A stretch of DNA of 64,000 bases from Microvirga sp. (GCA_031181145.1 JAPSLB010000001.1:149775-213774); one strand, 5' to 3'; positions 28,927 through 37,782 are shown, numbered from the stretch's first letter. Numbers and translations: made by a program. The notes: generated by a model from the letters alone, not told the origin.

Positions 28927-29675
28927 CGGCCCAGGTAAACCTCAACGACGCGCTCGTTGGCGCTCACCGCATCGAGCGATCCTTCGGCCAGAACGGAGCC
29001 CTCATGCAGGCACGTGACCTTCACGCCCAAATCGCGCACGAAGGTCATGTCGTGCTCCACCACGATCACGGCCCTGGTTCTCGCGATGTCTCGGAGGAGA
29101 TCGGCGGTATCGGCGGTTTCCTGATCCGTCATGCCGGCCGCAGGCTCGTCGATCAGCAGGAGCTTCGGCTCTTGGGCCAGCAGCATGCCGATTTCGAGCC
29201 ATTGCTTCTGGCCGTGGGACAGTTCTCCGGCCTTCCGATAGCGATGCGCCGCGAGGCGCACCCGCTCCAGAAGAGCGTCAATCCTCTCCTGCTCCCGAGC
29301 CGAGCCGCGAGAGAACAGGGTCGCGAGAGGTCTGCGCCCGTTCTTCAGGGCCAGAAGCAGGTTGTCCTCGACGCTGTGCATGTCGAACACGGTCGGGGTC
29401 TGGAACTTGCGGCCGATGCCGAGTTCGGCGATAGCCGCCTCGTCGAGGGCGGTCAGGTCATGGGAGCCCTCGAACAGGGCCGTCCCCCCGTTCGGCCTCG
29501 TCTTGCCGGTGATCACGTCCATCATCGTGGTCTTGCCCGCCCCGTTGGGGCCGATGATGGCGCGCATCTCCGCGTGATCGACGGCGAGAGACAGGGCGTT
29601 CAACGCACGAAATCCGTCAAAGGATACGGTGACGTTGTCGAGATAGAGCAATGCTGGCGTAACCGGCGCATTCAT
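28923..29675 (-). CDS. urtD: Urea ABC transporter ATP-binding protein UrtD
   Basis: A 250-residue LivG-like ATPase with Walker A (GPNGAGKTT), MDVITGKTRP, signature LSHGQKQWLEIGMLL and Walker B (LLLIDEPAAGMTDQET), the UrtD pattern. GGAG precedes the ATG at 29675. It pairs with UrtE. Confidence 0.94.
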   Translation of the reverse strand: MNAPVTPALLYLDNVTVSFDGFRALNALSLAVDHAEMRAIIGPNGAGKTTMMDVITGKTRPNGGTALFEGSHDLTALDEAAIAELGIGRKFQTPTVFDMHSVEDNLLLALKNGRRPLATLFSRGSAREQERIDALLERVRLAAHRYRKAGELSHGQKQWLEIGMLLAQEPKLLLIDEPAAGMTDQETADTADLLRDIARTRAVIVVEHDMTFVRDLGVKVTCLHEGSVLAEGSLDAVSANERVVEVYLGR

Positions 29676-29678
29676 GGT

Positions 29679-30815
29679 TCACTCCGCCGCATGCGTGACG
29701 GGTTCGGGCGAGCGACCGGCCCGCAATCCGTGACTGAACCGCTCCCAGAGATACCCAGCGGCGCCGAGAATGCCGCGCGGCATGAAGAGCGTGACGAAGA
29801 CAAAGAGGCCGCCCAGAGCGAAGAGCCAGAACTCAGGCAGGGCAGCTGTGAACCAGGTCTTGCCCGCATTGACCAGCAGTGCCCCGAGGATGGCTCCGGC
29901 GAGCGTTCCACGCCCTCCGACCGCCACCCAGACCACGACCTCGATGGAATTGGCGGGAGCGAATTCGCTCGGATTGATGATCCCGACCTGCGGCACGTAA
30001 AGCGCCCCCCCGACACCGGCGAGCATGGCGGACAGGGTGAAGACGACGAGTTTGTAATGCTCCACCCTGTAGCCCAGAAAGCGCGTGCGGCTTTCCGCAT
30101 CGCGCACGGCCACGAGCACTTTGCCGAACTTGGAGCTCACGACCCAGCGGCACAGCAGGTATCCGCCCGCGAGCGCAATCACCGAGAACACGAAGAGAGC
30201 GAGGCGCGTCGATCCCGCCTGCACGGGGAAGCCGAGGATCTCTTTGAAATCGGTCAACCCGTTATTGCCGCCCAATCCCATGTCATTGCGGAAGAAGGCC
30301 AGCATCAGCGCGAAGGTCATGGACTGGGTGATGATAGAAAAGTAGACGCCCGTGACCCGGGAGCGGAAGGCGAACCAGCCGAACACGAAGGCAAGGCAGC
30401 CCGGCCCCAACAGCACCATCGCCGCCGCAAAGGGAAACCAGTCGAACCCATGCCAGAACCACGGCAGTTCCTTCCAGTTCAGGAACACCATGAAATCGGG
30501 CAGGATCGGATCGGCGTATACGCCGCGGGGTCCGATCTGACGCATCAGATACATGCCGATGGCATAGCCCCCGAGCGCGAAGAAGGCTCCATGCCCGAGG
30601 GACAGAATGCCACAGAAGCCCCAGATCAGATCGACCGAGAGCGCCAGCAGGGCGAAGCAGACGTATTTGCCGAGCAGAGGCACCAGATGGTCCGAGAGAT
30701 GCAGCGCCGATCCGGGTTCGGCCAGTCCGTTCATGACCGGGACCAGGATGGCGGCTGCTGCGAGAAGCGACAGAACGATAAATGTCTGCCGGTCGAACAA
30801 GGATTGAGCTTTCAT
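29679..30815 (-). CDS. urtC: Urea ABC transporter permease UrtC
   Basis: A 378-residue LivM-like permease with about ten helices and the segments ICFALLALSVDLIWGFCGILSLGHGAFFALGGYA (key GxLSLGHGAFF) and the EAA-like RVAVRDAESRTRFLGY loop. The start at 30815 overlaps the urtB stop by four bases. The same frame stays open for another 1.3 kb inside urtB, but that part is not coding. UrtC and UrtB form the urea channel. Confidence 0.94.
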   Translation of the reverse strand: MKAQSLFDRQTFIVLSLLAAAAILVPVMNGLAEPGSALHLSDHLVPLLGKYVCFALLALSVDLIWGFCGILSLGHGAFFALGGYAIGMYLMRQIGPRGVYADPILPDFMVFLNWKELPWFWHGFDWFPFAAAMVLLGPGCLAFVFGWFAFRSRVTGVYFSIITQSMTFALMLAFFRNDMGLGGNNGLTDFKEILGFPVQAGSTRLALFVFSVIALAGGYLLCRWVVSSKFGKVLVAVRDAESRTRFLGYRVEHYKLVVFTLSAMLAGVGGALYVPQVGIINPSEFAPANSIEVVVWVAVGGRGTLAGAILGALLVNAGKTWFTAALPEFWLFALGGLFVFVTLFMPRGILGAAGYLWERFSHGLRAGRSPEPVTHAAE

Positions 30816-32404
30816 GCTTCGACCGCCCTGCCTCTGAGCGCGAAGAGCCCGCGCGGACGCCTTTGAATGAAGAGAATGATCGCAATGAGCAGGATGATCT
30901 TGCCCAATACCGCGCCCGCATAGGGTTCGAGCAGCTTGTTCGCGGTCCCGAGGGTCATGGCGCCGACCAAAGTGCCCCACAGATTTCCGACACCGCCGAA
31001 CACGACCACCATGAAGCTGTCGATGATGTAGCTCTGCCCGAGATTGGGGCTGACGTTGTCGATTTGCGAGAGCGCAACGCCCGCAATGCCGGCCATGCCC
31101 GATCCGAGACCGAAGGCCAGCGCGTCGATGCGGCTTGTCCTGATGCCCATGGAGCCCGCCATGCGGCGATTCTGGGTGACGGCCCGCACGTAGAGGCCCA
31201 GCGACGTGTATCGAAGCACCAGAAGCAGAGTCGCGAAGACCGAGAAGGCGAAGACAACGATGGCGATGCGGTTGTAGGTCAGGCTCATCGCCCCGATCTC
31301 GAGCGCACCGCTCATCCAGGCAGGCGTGCCGACCTCGCGATTGGTAGGGCCGAAGATCGTGCGCACGCCCTGCTGCAGGATGAGGGAAATCCCCCATGTC
31401 GCGAGGAGCGTTTCCAGGGGCCGCCCGTAGAGGAAGCGGATGACGGTTCTCTCGATGAGGACACCGACAGCGCCTGCGACCACGAAGGCGAGCGGCAGGG
31501 CGACGAGAAGCGAGACCCCGAACAGCCCGGGAGCATGGGTGCGGATGAGTTCCTGCACCACGAAAGTCGTGTAGGCCCCCAGCATCACCATCTCGCCATG
31601 AGCCATGTTGATGACGCCCATCGTGCCGAAGGTGATCGCAAGTCCGATGGCCGCCAGCAGCAGAACGGATCCGAGGGAAATGCCGTACCAGACGTTCTGG
31701 AGAGCCCCAAAGACCGCGAGGCGCGTGCGGATTCCGTCCGCAGCCTTCCTTGCCGCCGCCGCCACTTCCGACGACATTCCGGATGGGAGACCGGACAGCA
31801 GGACCAGCGCCTCCTGATCGCCCCGGCCATGCAAGGTTGCGATGGCGGCGAGACTTTGATCGGGCAGAGCATCCGGCATGGTCAGGATGATCGCGGCGCG
31901 AGCACTCTCGAGAGCGTCTCGCACATGAAGATCGCTCTCCTGCGCAATAGCCGTGTCGAGCGTCGGCAAGGCTGCGGCGTCCCTGGAGCGGAACACGGCC
32001 TGGGCCGCCTGCAGGCGCGTTCGGGCATCGGGGCTGAGCAACGTGAGGCTGCCGAGCGCCGCTTCGATGGCACGGCGGACCCGGTTGTTGATCCGGACAG
32101 GCTTCAAGTCTCCGGACGAGCCAGTCCATGCCTGCCCTGTCGCGGCATCGATCAGTTCTCCGGAAGGCCGACGAATGATGACCTGACCTTCGCCTGACAG
32201 AAGCCGCCCGTCCCGCAGGGCTTCGACAATGCCCAGGGCCAGCGGGCGGCCGCTTCGCGCAATGGCGCCGATGGCGGCGTCCGTGTCGGCGTAGCGGTCG
32301 CTGGCGAGTTTCGGCAATGCCTCTTCATAGGGCTCCGCCAGGACTGCCGACGTCATGCCGATGAGGAGAACGAAGGCCCGCAGGATATTGCGCAAGCAAA
32401 ACAT
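30812..32404 (-). CDS. urtB: Urea ABC transporter permease UrtB
   Basis: A 530-residue permease. A signal-like N-terminus and a roughly 210-residue periplasmic helical extension (repeat-rich, DYADTDAAIGAIA-type) precede a LivH-like membrane domain (GSVLLLAAIGLAITFGTMGVINMAHGEMVMLGAY). The extension is usual for UrtB and distinguishes it from LivH. The start at 32404 gives a hydrophobic export signal (FVLLIGMTSAVLAEP). Confidence 0.93.
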   Translation of the reverse strand: MFCLRNILRAFVLLIGMTSAVLAEPYEEALPKLASDRYADTDAAIGAIARSGRPLALGIVEALRDGRLLSGEGQVIIRRPSGELIDAATGQAWTGSSGDLKPVRINNRVRRAIEAALGSLTLLSPDARTRLQAAQAVFRSRDAAALPTLDTAIAQESDLHVRDALESARAAIILTMPDALPDQSLAAIATLHGRGDQEALVLLSGLPSGMSSEVAAAARKAADGIRTRLAVFGALQNVWYGISLGSVLLLAAIGLAITFGTMGVINMAHGEMVMLGAYTTFVVQELIRTHAPGLFGVSLLVALPLAFVVAGAVGVLIERTVIRFLYGRPLETLLATWGISLILQQGVRTIFGPTNREVGTPAWMSGALEIGAMSLTYNRIAIVVFAFSVFATLLLVLRYTSLGLYVRAVTQNRRMAGSMGIRTSRIDALAFGLGSGMAGIAGVALSQIDNVSPNLGQSYIIDSFMVVVFGGVGNLWGTLVGAMTLGTANKLLEPYAGAVLGKIILLIAIILFIQRRPRGLFALRGRAVEA

Positions 32405-32431
32405 GGGATGAACTTTGGACGGAGGAGCAGC

Positions 32432-32455
32432 GAGGGCGGCGGCATTGCCGCCCTC
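32432..32455 (-). promoter_or_regulatory. Intercistronic perfect hairpin downstream of urtA
   Basis: GAGGGCGGC (32432-32440) pairs with GCCGCCCTC (32447-32455) around GGCATT, in the 62-base gap between urtA and urtB. There is no T-run. It matches the position of hairpins after the binding-protein genes of the other two importers here. Confidence 0.6.
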
Positions 32456-32466
32456 ATGTTCGGGTG

Positions 32467-33756
32467 TCAGGCGCCGCACTTCTTCGTGACGGTATTGTAG
32501 TTGCCGCACTTGAGGGTCTTCCAGTCGGCGATCAAATCCTTCGAGCCCTCCAGGTATTTCGACCAGGCTTCGCCCGGGACGAGGCCGTCGGTCTGCCAGA
32601 CGGTTTCGAACTGGCCGTCCTCCTTGATCTCGCCGATGAGGACGGGCTTGGTGATGTGGTGGTTCGGAAGCATCTCCGAGACGCCGCCGGTGAGGTTCGG
32701 AACCTGAATGCCGACGATGGAGTCGATCACCGTGTCGGGATCGGTCGTTCCCGCCTTCTCGACCGCCTTCACCCACATGTTGAAGCCGATCACGTGGGCT
32801 TCCATCGGGTCGTTCGAGACGCGCTTCTCGTTCTTGGTGAAGGCTTTCCATTTGTCGATGAAGGCCTTGTTCTCGGGCGTGTCGACCGACTGGAAATAGT
32901 TCCAGGCCGCGAGATGGCCGACGAGAGGCTTCGTGTCGATGCCGGCGAGCTCTTCCTCACCGACCGAGAAGGCCACGACCGGAATGTCCGTGGCCTTCAC
33001 GCCCTGGTTGGCGAGCTCCTTGTAGAACGGCACGTTGGCGTCGCCGTTGATCGTGGAGACGACCGCCGTCTTCTTGCCCGCGGAGCCGAACTTCTTGATA
33101 TCGGCGACAATCGTCTGCCAGTCGGAATGCCCGAAGGGCGTGTAGCTGATCATGATGTCATCAGCCTTCACGCCTTTCGACGTCAGATAGGCCTCCAGAA
33201 TCTTGTTTGTCGTGCGCGGATAGACATAGTCGGTCCCGGCGAGAACCCAGCGCTCGACACCCTCTTCCTTCGCGAGATAATCGACGGCCGGGATCGCCTG
33301 CTGGTTGGGCGCGGCCCCCGTGTAGAAGACGTTCCGCTCGCTCTCCTCGCCTTCGTACTGGACGGGATAGAACAGGATGCTGTTCAGCTCCTTGAAAACC
33401 GGCAGAACCGATTTCCGAGATACGGAGGTCCAGGCGCCGAACACGGCTGCAACCTTATGCTGGCTGATCAATTCGCGGGCTTTCTCGGCAAAGAGCGGCC
33501 AGTTGGAGGCGGGGTCGACGACGACCGCCTCGAGCTTCCTGCCGAGCAATCCACCTTTCTTGTTCTGCTCCTCCACGAGCATCAGCATGACGTCCTTGAG
33601 CGTCGTTTCGCTGATCGCCATCGTGCCCGACAGTGAGTGGAGAACCCCTACCTTGATCGTTTCCTCTGCTTTTGAGGCCTGCGCCGTGGCGCTCGAAACC
33701 AGAGTCGCTGCTGTCAGCGCCAGCAGGTTTCTGCGCGTCATGTTGAATATTGACAT
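32467..33756 (-). CDS. urtA: Urea ABC transporter substrate-binding protein UrtA
   Basis: A 429-residue exported binding protein. The N-terminus MTRRNLLALTAATLVSSATAQA is compatible with Tat or Sec export (single RR). It continues into TIKVGVLHSLSGTMAISETTLKDVMLMLVEEQN, the UrtA/FmdD opening. The start at 33756 follows AAGGGAGAAGG. It is the first gene of the operon behind a sigma-54 promoter. Confidence 0.96.
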   Translation of the reverse strand: MSIFNMTRRNLLALTAATLVSSATAQASKAEETIKVGVLHSLSGTMAISETTLKDVMLMLVEEQNKKGGLLGRKLEAVVVDPASNWPLFAEKARELISQHKVAAVFGAWTSVSRKSVLPVFKELNSILFYPVQYEGEESERNVFYTGAAPNQQAIPAVDYLAKEEGVERWVLAGTDYVYPRTTNKILEAYLTSKGVKADDIMISYTPFGHSDWQTIVADIKKFGSAGKKTAVVSTINGDANVPFYKELANQGVKATDIPVVAFSVGEEELAGIDTKPLVGHLAAWNYFQSVDTPENKAFIDKWKAFTKNEKRVSNDPMEAHVIGFNMWVKAVEKAGTTDPDTVIDSIVGIQVPNLTGGVSEMLPNHHITKPVLIGEIKEDGQFETVWQTDGLVPGEAWSKYLEGSKDLIADWKTLKCGNYNTVTKKCGA

Positions 33757-33807
33757 AGGTCCTTCTCCCTTGCCTGCCCTGCTTTCAGGTGCAGCTTGAG
33801 ACGATGA

Positions 33808-33822
33808 GCAAGAACCGTGCCA
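33808..33822 (-). promoter_or_regulatory. Sigma-54 (RpoN) promoter of the urt-ure operon
   Basis: Read on the minus strand the sequence is TGGCAC-GGTTC-TTGC followed by T, an exact match to the -24/-12 consensus TGGCAC-N5-TTGC. The -12 GC lies about 50 bases before the urtA ATG, giving a leader of about 40 bases. This predicts nitrogen control (RpoN with NtrC) of urea uptake and urease. Confidence 0.82.
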
Positions 33823-34291
33823 GCGCCGTCGGGAAGGCCGCTGCCGAGCGATAGCGTATCTATGTAACCGAGGCACAACCGGAGCGCTTGCTCAGAAATG
33901 CAGCGAAAGAGCAAATCGAAGGCAGAGATAACTTACAGGCTGGTGGTGACGGTCCCGGTTCAGGTCGTACCGGGAGGTTCTCGATTTGCGTTGCATGTCC
34001 GACGATGACCTGCGTGCGGCCCTTCCGTCCGCGGCTGAAATGGCTCGTGTGGTCCGTCGGTTCTCGCGCCGGCTTCGCTTCGCCTGACCCAGGCAGGGCT
34101 GGAGAAGCGGCACGGCACGCCACGTGCGCGTACGAGCATCATCAACGCAACTGAGTCTTATCGCGCTGTGCGGGGTCCTGACCCGAGGCGGGTTATGCGA
34201 TCCCGATGGGCCGAAGAGTGGCGTAACGCGCTCGGGCAGGGTCGATCTGTTTAGGCTGACAATGCGGAGCTGCGCGCCACGACCCTCCCGT
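33823..34291. other. Long upstream regulatory region of urtA
   Basis: About 470 bases without a supported gene between the sigma-54 promoter and the GAF-domain gene. An enhancer (NtrC) site is expected here but I could not find a clean TGCACC-N5-GGTGCA dyad by eye. Confidence 0.4.
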
Positions 34292-35632
34292 TTAGCCGGT
34301 TGCCTCTTCCAGCACCGCAGGTCCGGCTACCTCCAGCCGGACCCTGCCGCGGCCAATTCGCAGCAACTGGACAGGAGCGGCCTTCTCCTCAAGCCGACGC
34401 CGAAGCAGGAGCAGTCTCGTTTCGAGATTGTCCTTGATGTCAGGAAGGCGCAGTTCCTCGGAGAGCCGGATCTCCCGGTTGGTGAACTCCACGCGTCCCT
34501 CCCGCAGATGGATGCGCAGCAGGTGCATCAGGAGCCGGCCAGGCACTCCTTTGACCAGGTATTCATTGTCGATGAAGATGCTGTCATCATATGCATGATG
34601 CACGACGCGGAACTGCCGCCCTGCCACCTTATGCTTGTTTGCGGCGGACGGCGCTTTTGCTAGTCCCTCGCCGGCCTCGGCCTCCGCGAGAGCGAGGGCT
34701 GCCGCCGCTTGCATCGCGACCACCGCGAGTGCCGCTTCGTCCTCCTTGGTGAAGGCGAGCCTCGCGGAACTCTCCAGGAACAACACGCCGCGCAAGACGC
34801 CGTGCGCGACCATCGGCAACGCGACCTGGCTCATGGCGTCCGGCATCCCCGGAAGGGCGATGGTCCGCGTGCGGTTCTCCTCGTCCGAGGAGGCACGGAC
34901 CGCCGAGTTGAAGCGGCGGATCCGGCTCATATCGCTGACCCGGACAGGACGCCGTTTCGAGGCAGCCATTCCGATGATCCCCTCGCCGACCAGCACCTCC
35001 GAGCCGATACCGCTCCGCTCGTATCCGCGGCTGCCAAGGGTGACGAGCCGTTCGCCACCCGGATCTTTCAGCAGCAGCATGGCGTGACTGAAGGTGAACG
35101 CCTCACGGAGGCCCTCCAGAACAGCGTCGATGATGGAGTCCACATCGGTGGCCTGGGAGACTCTGCGGGCGACCGCGGCAGCCGCCATGAGCTGGAGGCC
35201 CGCTTCCCGAGAGGAAAGCTCCTGGCCCGGCATCGGCGAGGGGACGGCATGCACCGCCCTCACCTGGTAGACATCGACACCGCGTAGCCGCATGACCTCG
35301 CCCATGCCTATCTGGGCGCTGGTCGCCTGGAGCTGGACGGCCATCTCCTCGAAGAGCCAGCCGCTGTCCATGGTCTGCTCGAACGTCACGTCAAGCCGGT
35401 ATTGCCCGCCATCGCGCGGATCGACGATCAGCACGGCGGCCGCGGGATTCGTCCGCACGTTCGCGGCCGTCTTGGAGAAGAACTGATTGGACAGGGCGAC
35501 GCGCTCGTCGTCGACCAGCACGACGTGCGATAGATAGGAGATGTTCGGCGTGCCATCGGGCGCCGCGGTGGCGATGATGGACGGAATGACCCCCTCGAAG
35601 CAGGCGGCGAGGTCGCGAAGCCGGATCGTCAT
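34292..35632 (-). CDS. Split-barrel flavin-binding (PNPOx-like)-GAF-winged-helix regulatory protein
   Basis: A 446-residue three-part protein. Residues 1-130 are a pyridoxamine-5'-phosphate-oxidase-like split barrel (IIATAAPDGTPNISYLSHVVLVDDERVALSNQFFSKTAANV). Residues about 165-330 are a GAF sensor domain (VLVGEGIIGMAASKRRPVRVSDMSR, VALPMVAHGVLRGVLFLES). The last 100 residues (FRVVHHAYDDSIFIDNEYLVKGVPGRLLMHLL) look like an OmpR-type winged DNA-binding module. It begins at the stop of the upstream single-domain barrel gene (ATGA overlap). I infer a redox- or flavin-sensing transcription regulator; the DNA-binding assignment is the least certain part. Confidence 0.75.
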   Translation of the reverse strand: MTIRLRDLAACFEGVIPSIIATAAPDGTPNISYLSHVVLVDDERVALSNQFFSKTAANVRTNPAAAVLIVDPRDGGQYRLDVTFEQTMDSGWLFEEMAVQLQATSAQIGMGEVMRLRGVDVYQVRAVHAVPSPMPGQELSSREAGLQLMAAAAVARRVSQATDVDSIIDAVLEGLREAFTFSHAMLLLKDPGGERLVTLGSRGYERSGIGSEVLVGEGIIGMAASKRRPVRVSDMSRIRRFNSAVRASSDEENRTRTIALPGMPDAMSQVALPMVAHGVLRGVLFLESSARLAFTKEDEAALAVVAMQAAAALALAEAEAGEGLAKAPSAANKHKVAGRQFRVVHHAYDDSIFIDNEYLVKGVPGRLLMHLLRIHLREGRVEFTNREIRLSEELRLPDIKDNLETRLLLLRRRLEEKAAPVQLLRIGRGRVRLEVAGPAVLEEATG

Positions 35633-36099
35633 GGTTGTCCCTCGATGAGCCGGCCTGCCCTGGCGCCGGGGGTCTGCTCAAAGATTTCCTGCACCGAAAG
35701 GCGCACGGCAACCAGATCCCGGTCCACGAGCCACGGCGCGACGACCCGCTGCTCCAGACCGAGCTCACCCAGGGTTGACGCCATGCATTCCATATAGCGT
35801 CTTGCCAGAGCGACGTGCTCGGCCGCGGTCGAAACGACCGTGGCATGCCCCTTGATCTGGTAGGACACATAGTCCGACGGTCGGGCAAAGGTGACGGCAA
35901 GCTGGCCATTGGCCCGAACATTCGCGACCGTCTTCGGCCATTGCCATTCAGAGACCATCAGATCCACATGGCCCTTGTCTCTGCGGACGACGGCTCCAAC
36001 GGCCCGTGCGATCTCCGGTGCCAGAAAGTCGTCGCGGGTGCCCAGAATGATCATCACCGGACTGGCCATGAAGGCTGCGAGGTCTTGATTGATCAGCAC
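35629..36099 (-). CDS. Pyridoxamine 5'-phosphate oxidase-like split-barrel protein
   Basis: A 156-residue FMN-type split barrel (ARAVGAVVRRDKGHVDLMVSEWQWPKTVANVRANGQLAVTFARPSDYVSYQIKG). The GTG start at 36099 is chosen because AGGAG lies eight to ten bases upstream, whereas an in-frame ATG at 36126 would put that site inside the gene. It is translationally coupled to the GAF-containing gene downstream and divergent from the flavin monooxygenase gene. It may bind FMN or F420; it lacks features that decide. Confidence 0.78.
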   Translation of the reverse strand: MLINQDLAAFMASPVMIILGTRDDFLAPEIARAVGAVVRRDKGHVDLMVSEWQWPKTVANVRANGQLAVTFARPSDYVSYQIKGHATVVSTAAEHVALARRYMECMASTLGELGLEQRVVAPWLVDRDLVAVRLSVQEIFEQTPGARAGRLIEGQP

Positions 36100-36132
36100 G
36101 CTTCGAAATCTCCTGCGGTGAAGCATAGCCGC

Positions 36133-36183
36133 TTAGCAATCTTTTAGGAATCCGGCGTAGGGCGCTTAGGAAGCATTTAGGAA
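36133..36183. promoter_or_regulatory. 11-bp-phased TTAGSAA heptamer array
   Basis: TTAGCAA at 36133-36139 and TTAGGAA at 36144-36150, 36166-36172 and 36177-36183 lie on one strand with spacings of 11, 22 and 11 bases, all multiples of 11. They occupy the divergent promoter between the split-barrel/GAF operon and the monooxygenase gene. Two same-face pairs of direct repeats are the layout used by OmpR-type winged-helix regulators. Confidence 0.65.
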
Positions 36184-36234
36184 ACGCGGAGCGCGGATCG
36201 GCCTATCCATGAACTCCCATGAAAGGAGCGCACG

Positions 36235-37782
36235 ATGACCGATACCGCTGTTCGAGAAATGCCGTCCAATGCTGTTGCCATCATCGGTGCCGGGCCGGCC
36301 GGCCTGGTGACCGCCCGCTGGCTGGCGAGCCATGGCTTCGAGCCTGTGCTGTTCGAGGGGGCAGACCGCCCCGGCGGCCAGTGGAATGCGGCTTCCTCCC
36401 TGAGCGGCACCTGGCGCGGCATGCGCACCAATACAAGCCGGGTCATGACGCGTTTCTCGGATCTCGACCATCCGGAAGGAACGCCGGTCTACCCCAGCCG
36501 GGAGGACATGCACGCCTATCTGGAGCGTTATGCCGAACGCTTCGGGCTCATGCCTCGGATCCGCTGCCGCACCTGGGTCGAGCGGCTCGAAAAAGCCGAT
36601 GGTGGCGGATGGATCCTCCGCTCGCGCCGGGACGGCGAGGTCCGGACCGAGCGCTTCGCCCGTGTCGTGGTCGCGTCGGGCCGCTATGTGGCTCCCGAGG
36701 TTCCCCCGGTGCCGGGGCTCAACGGTTTCGCAGGCGCTCTCGGGACTGCCCACACCAACCAGTACGGCGGAGGTCAGGCATACCGCGGCAAGGACGTATT
36801 GGTCGCCGGCTGCTCGATCAGCGCACTCGAAATCGCCTCCGACATTGCCCTGTCCGGCGCGCGCAGCGTGACGGTCTGCTATCGGCGGCAGCGCTATGTC
36901 CTTTCCAAGCTGGTGGCCGGGGTGCCAACCGATCATATCATGTTCACGCGAGCGGCGGCGCTTATGGGTGAACTCTTGCCGCCGGATGATCTCGCGACGG
37001 GACTGAAAGCCACGGTTCTGCGCATGGCCGGGTCCCCCGACCAGTTCGGCGCAATGACGCCCGACGGGAACATCTTCGCAGCCGGAATCACGCAGTCGCA
37101 GCACTTCCTCCCGCTCGTGGCCGAGGGCCGCATTGCCGTCCGTCCCTGGATCAAGGCCATCGACGGACGGATCGTCGGCTTTGCCGATGGAAGGAAGGGC
37201 GAGTTCGATGCAATTCTGTTCGGCACGGGCTATCGCCTGTCGCTACCCTTCCTTGCACCGGACGTGGCAGTCACACTCGGAGTCGATCGCACGCATCTTG
37301 ACCTTTACGACCACACCTTCCATCCGGATCTCGAAGGGATTGCTTTCGTGGGCCTTTACGATCAGGTCGGGCCGCTCTTCCCAGTTCTCGAACTCCAGGG
37401 GCGCTGGATCGCATACACCTGGGCAGGCGTCATCCCGGCTCCGAGTAGCCAGTCGATGGCCGCCGGGCTGGCCAGGAGCCGCGCTCTCAGTGGAGGAGGT
37501 CCTCAGAGCATCCCGATGCAGGTGCTCGCGCTGCTCTTTGCGCGCAACGCCCGCGTGGAGCCCGATCTCGGCCAGTGGCCGGAACTGGAGCGAGCGCTGC
37601 TCTTCGGCCCGCTCTCGCCGGTCTCCTTCCGCTTGCAGGGCCCGGACAGTCTTGAGGAAGCACCGACACTGACGGCGGCTGCGGCCGCCTCCTTTGGCGG
37701 GATACGATCGCCGGAGATGAACGACGAGGAGCGCGGCCTGAAGGATCTGATCACGCGGACGGGCGCATCCCGCGCGGCCTGA
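36235..37782 (+). CDS. Flavin-containing monooxygenase-like NAD(P)/FAD oxidoreductase
   Basis: A 515-residue flavoprotein with an N-terminal FAD motif (AIIGAGPAGLVTARWLASHG, about 16-35), GGQWN, and the FATGY-like FGTGYRLSLPF near residue 325. The second, NADPH-binding motif is unusual (VAGCSISALEIASDIA in place of GxGxSG), and the FMO fingerprint FxGxxxHxxxY has a longer G-to-H spacing (FAGALGTAHTNQY). Those changes suggest a diverged substrate or cofactor use. GAAAGGAG precedes the ATG. It is divergent from the split-barrel/GAF regulators, its likely controllers. Confidence 0.82.
   Translation: MTDTAVREMPSNAVAIIGAGPAGLVTARWLASHGFEPVLFEGADRPGGQWNAASSLSGTWRGMRTNTSRVMTRFSDLDHPEGTPVYPSREDMHAYLERYAERFGLMPRIRCRTWVERLEKADGGGWILRSRRDGEVRTERFARVVVASGRYVAPEVPPVPGLNGFAGALGTAHTNQYGGGQAYRGKDVLVAGCSISALEIASDIALSGARSVTVCYRRQRYVLSKLVAGVPTDHIMFTRAAALMGELLPPDDLATGLKATVLRMAGSPDQFGAMTPDGNIFAAGITQSQHFLPLVAEGRIAVRPWIKAIDGRIVGFADGRKGEFDAILFGTGYRLSLPFLAPDVAVTLGVDRTHLDLYDHTFHPDLEGIAFVGLYDQVGPLFPVLELQGRWIAYTWAGVIPAPSSQSMAAGLARSRALSGGGPQSIPMQVLALLFARNARVEPDLGQWPELERALLFGPLSPVSFRLQGPDSLEEAPTLTAAAAASFGGIRSPEMNDEERGLKDLITRTGASRAA

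Noticed and set aside
29679-32129. An 816-codon minus-strand frame through urtC and into urtB
   Set aside because: Only the last 378 residues form UrtC; the upstream part is Arg/Gly-rich, lacks helices and overlaps the true urtB frame. It is a GC-driven open frame.
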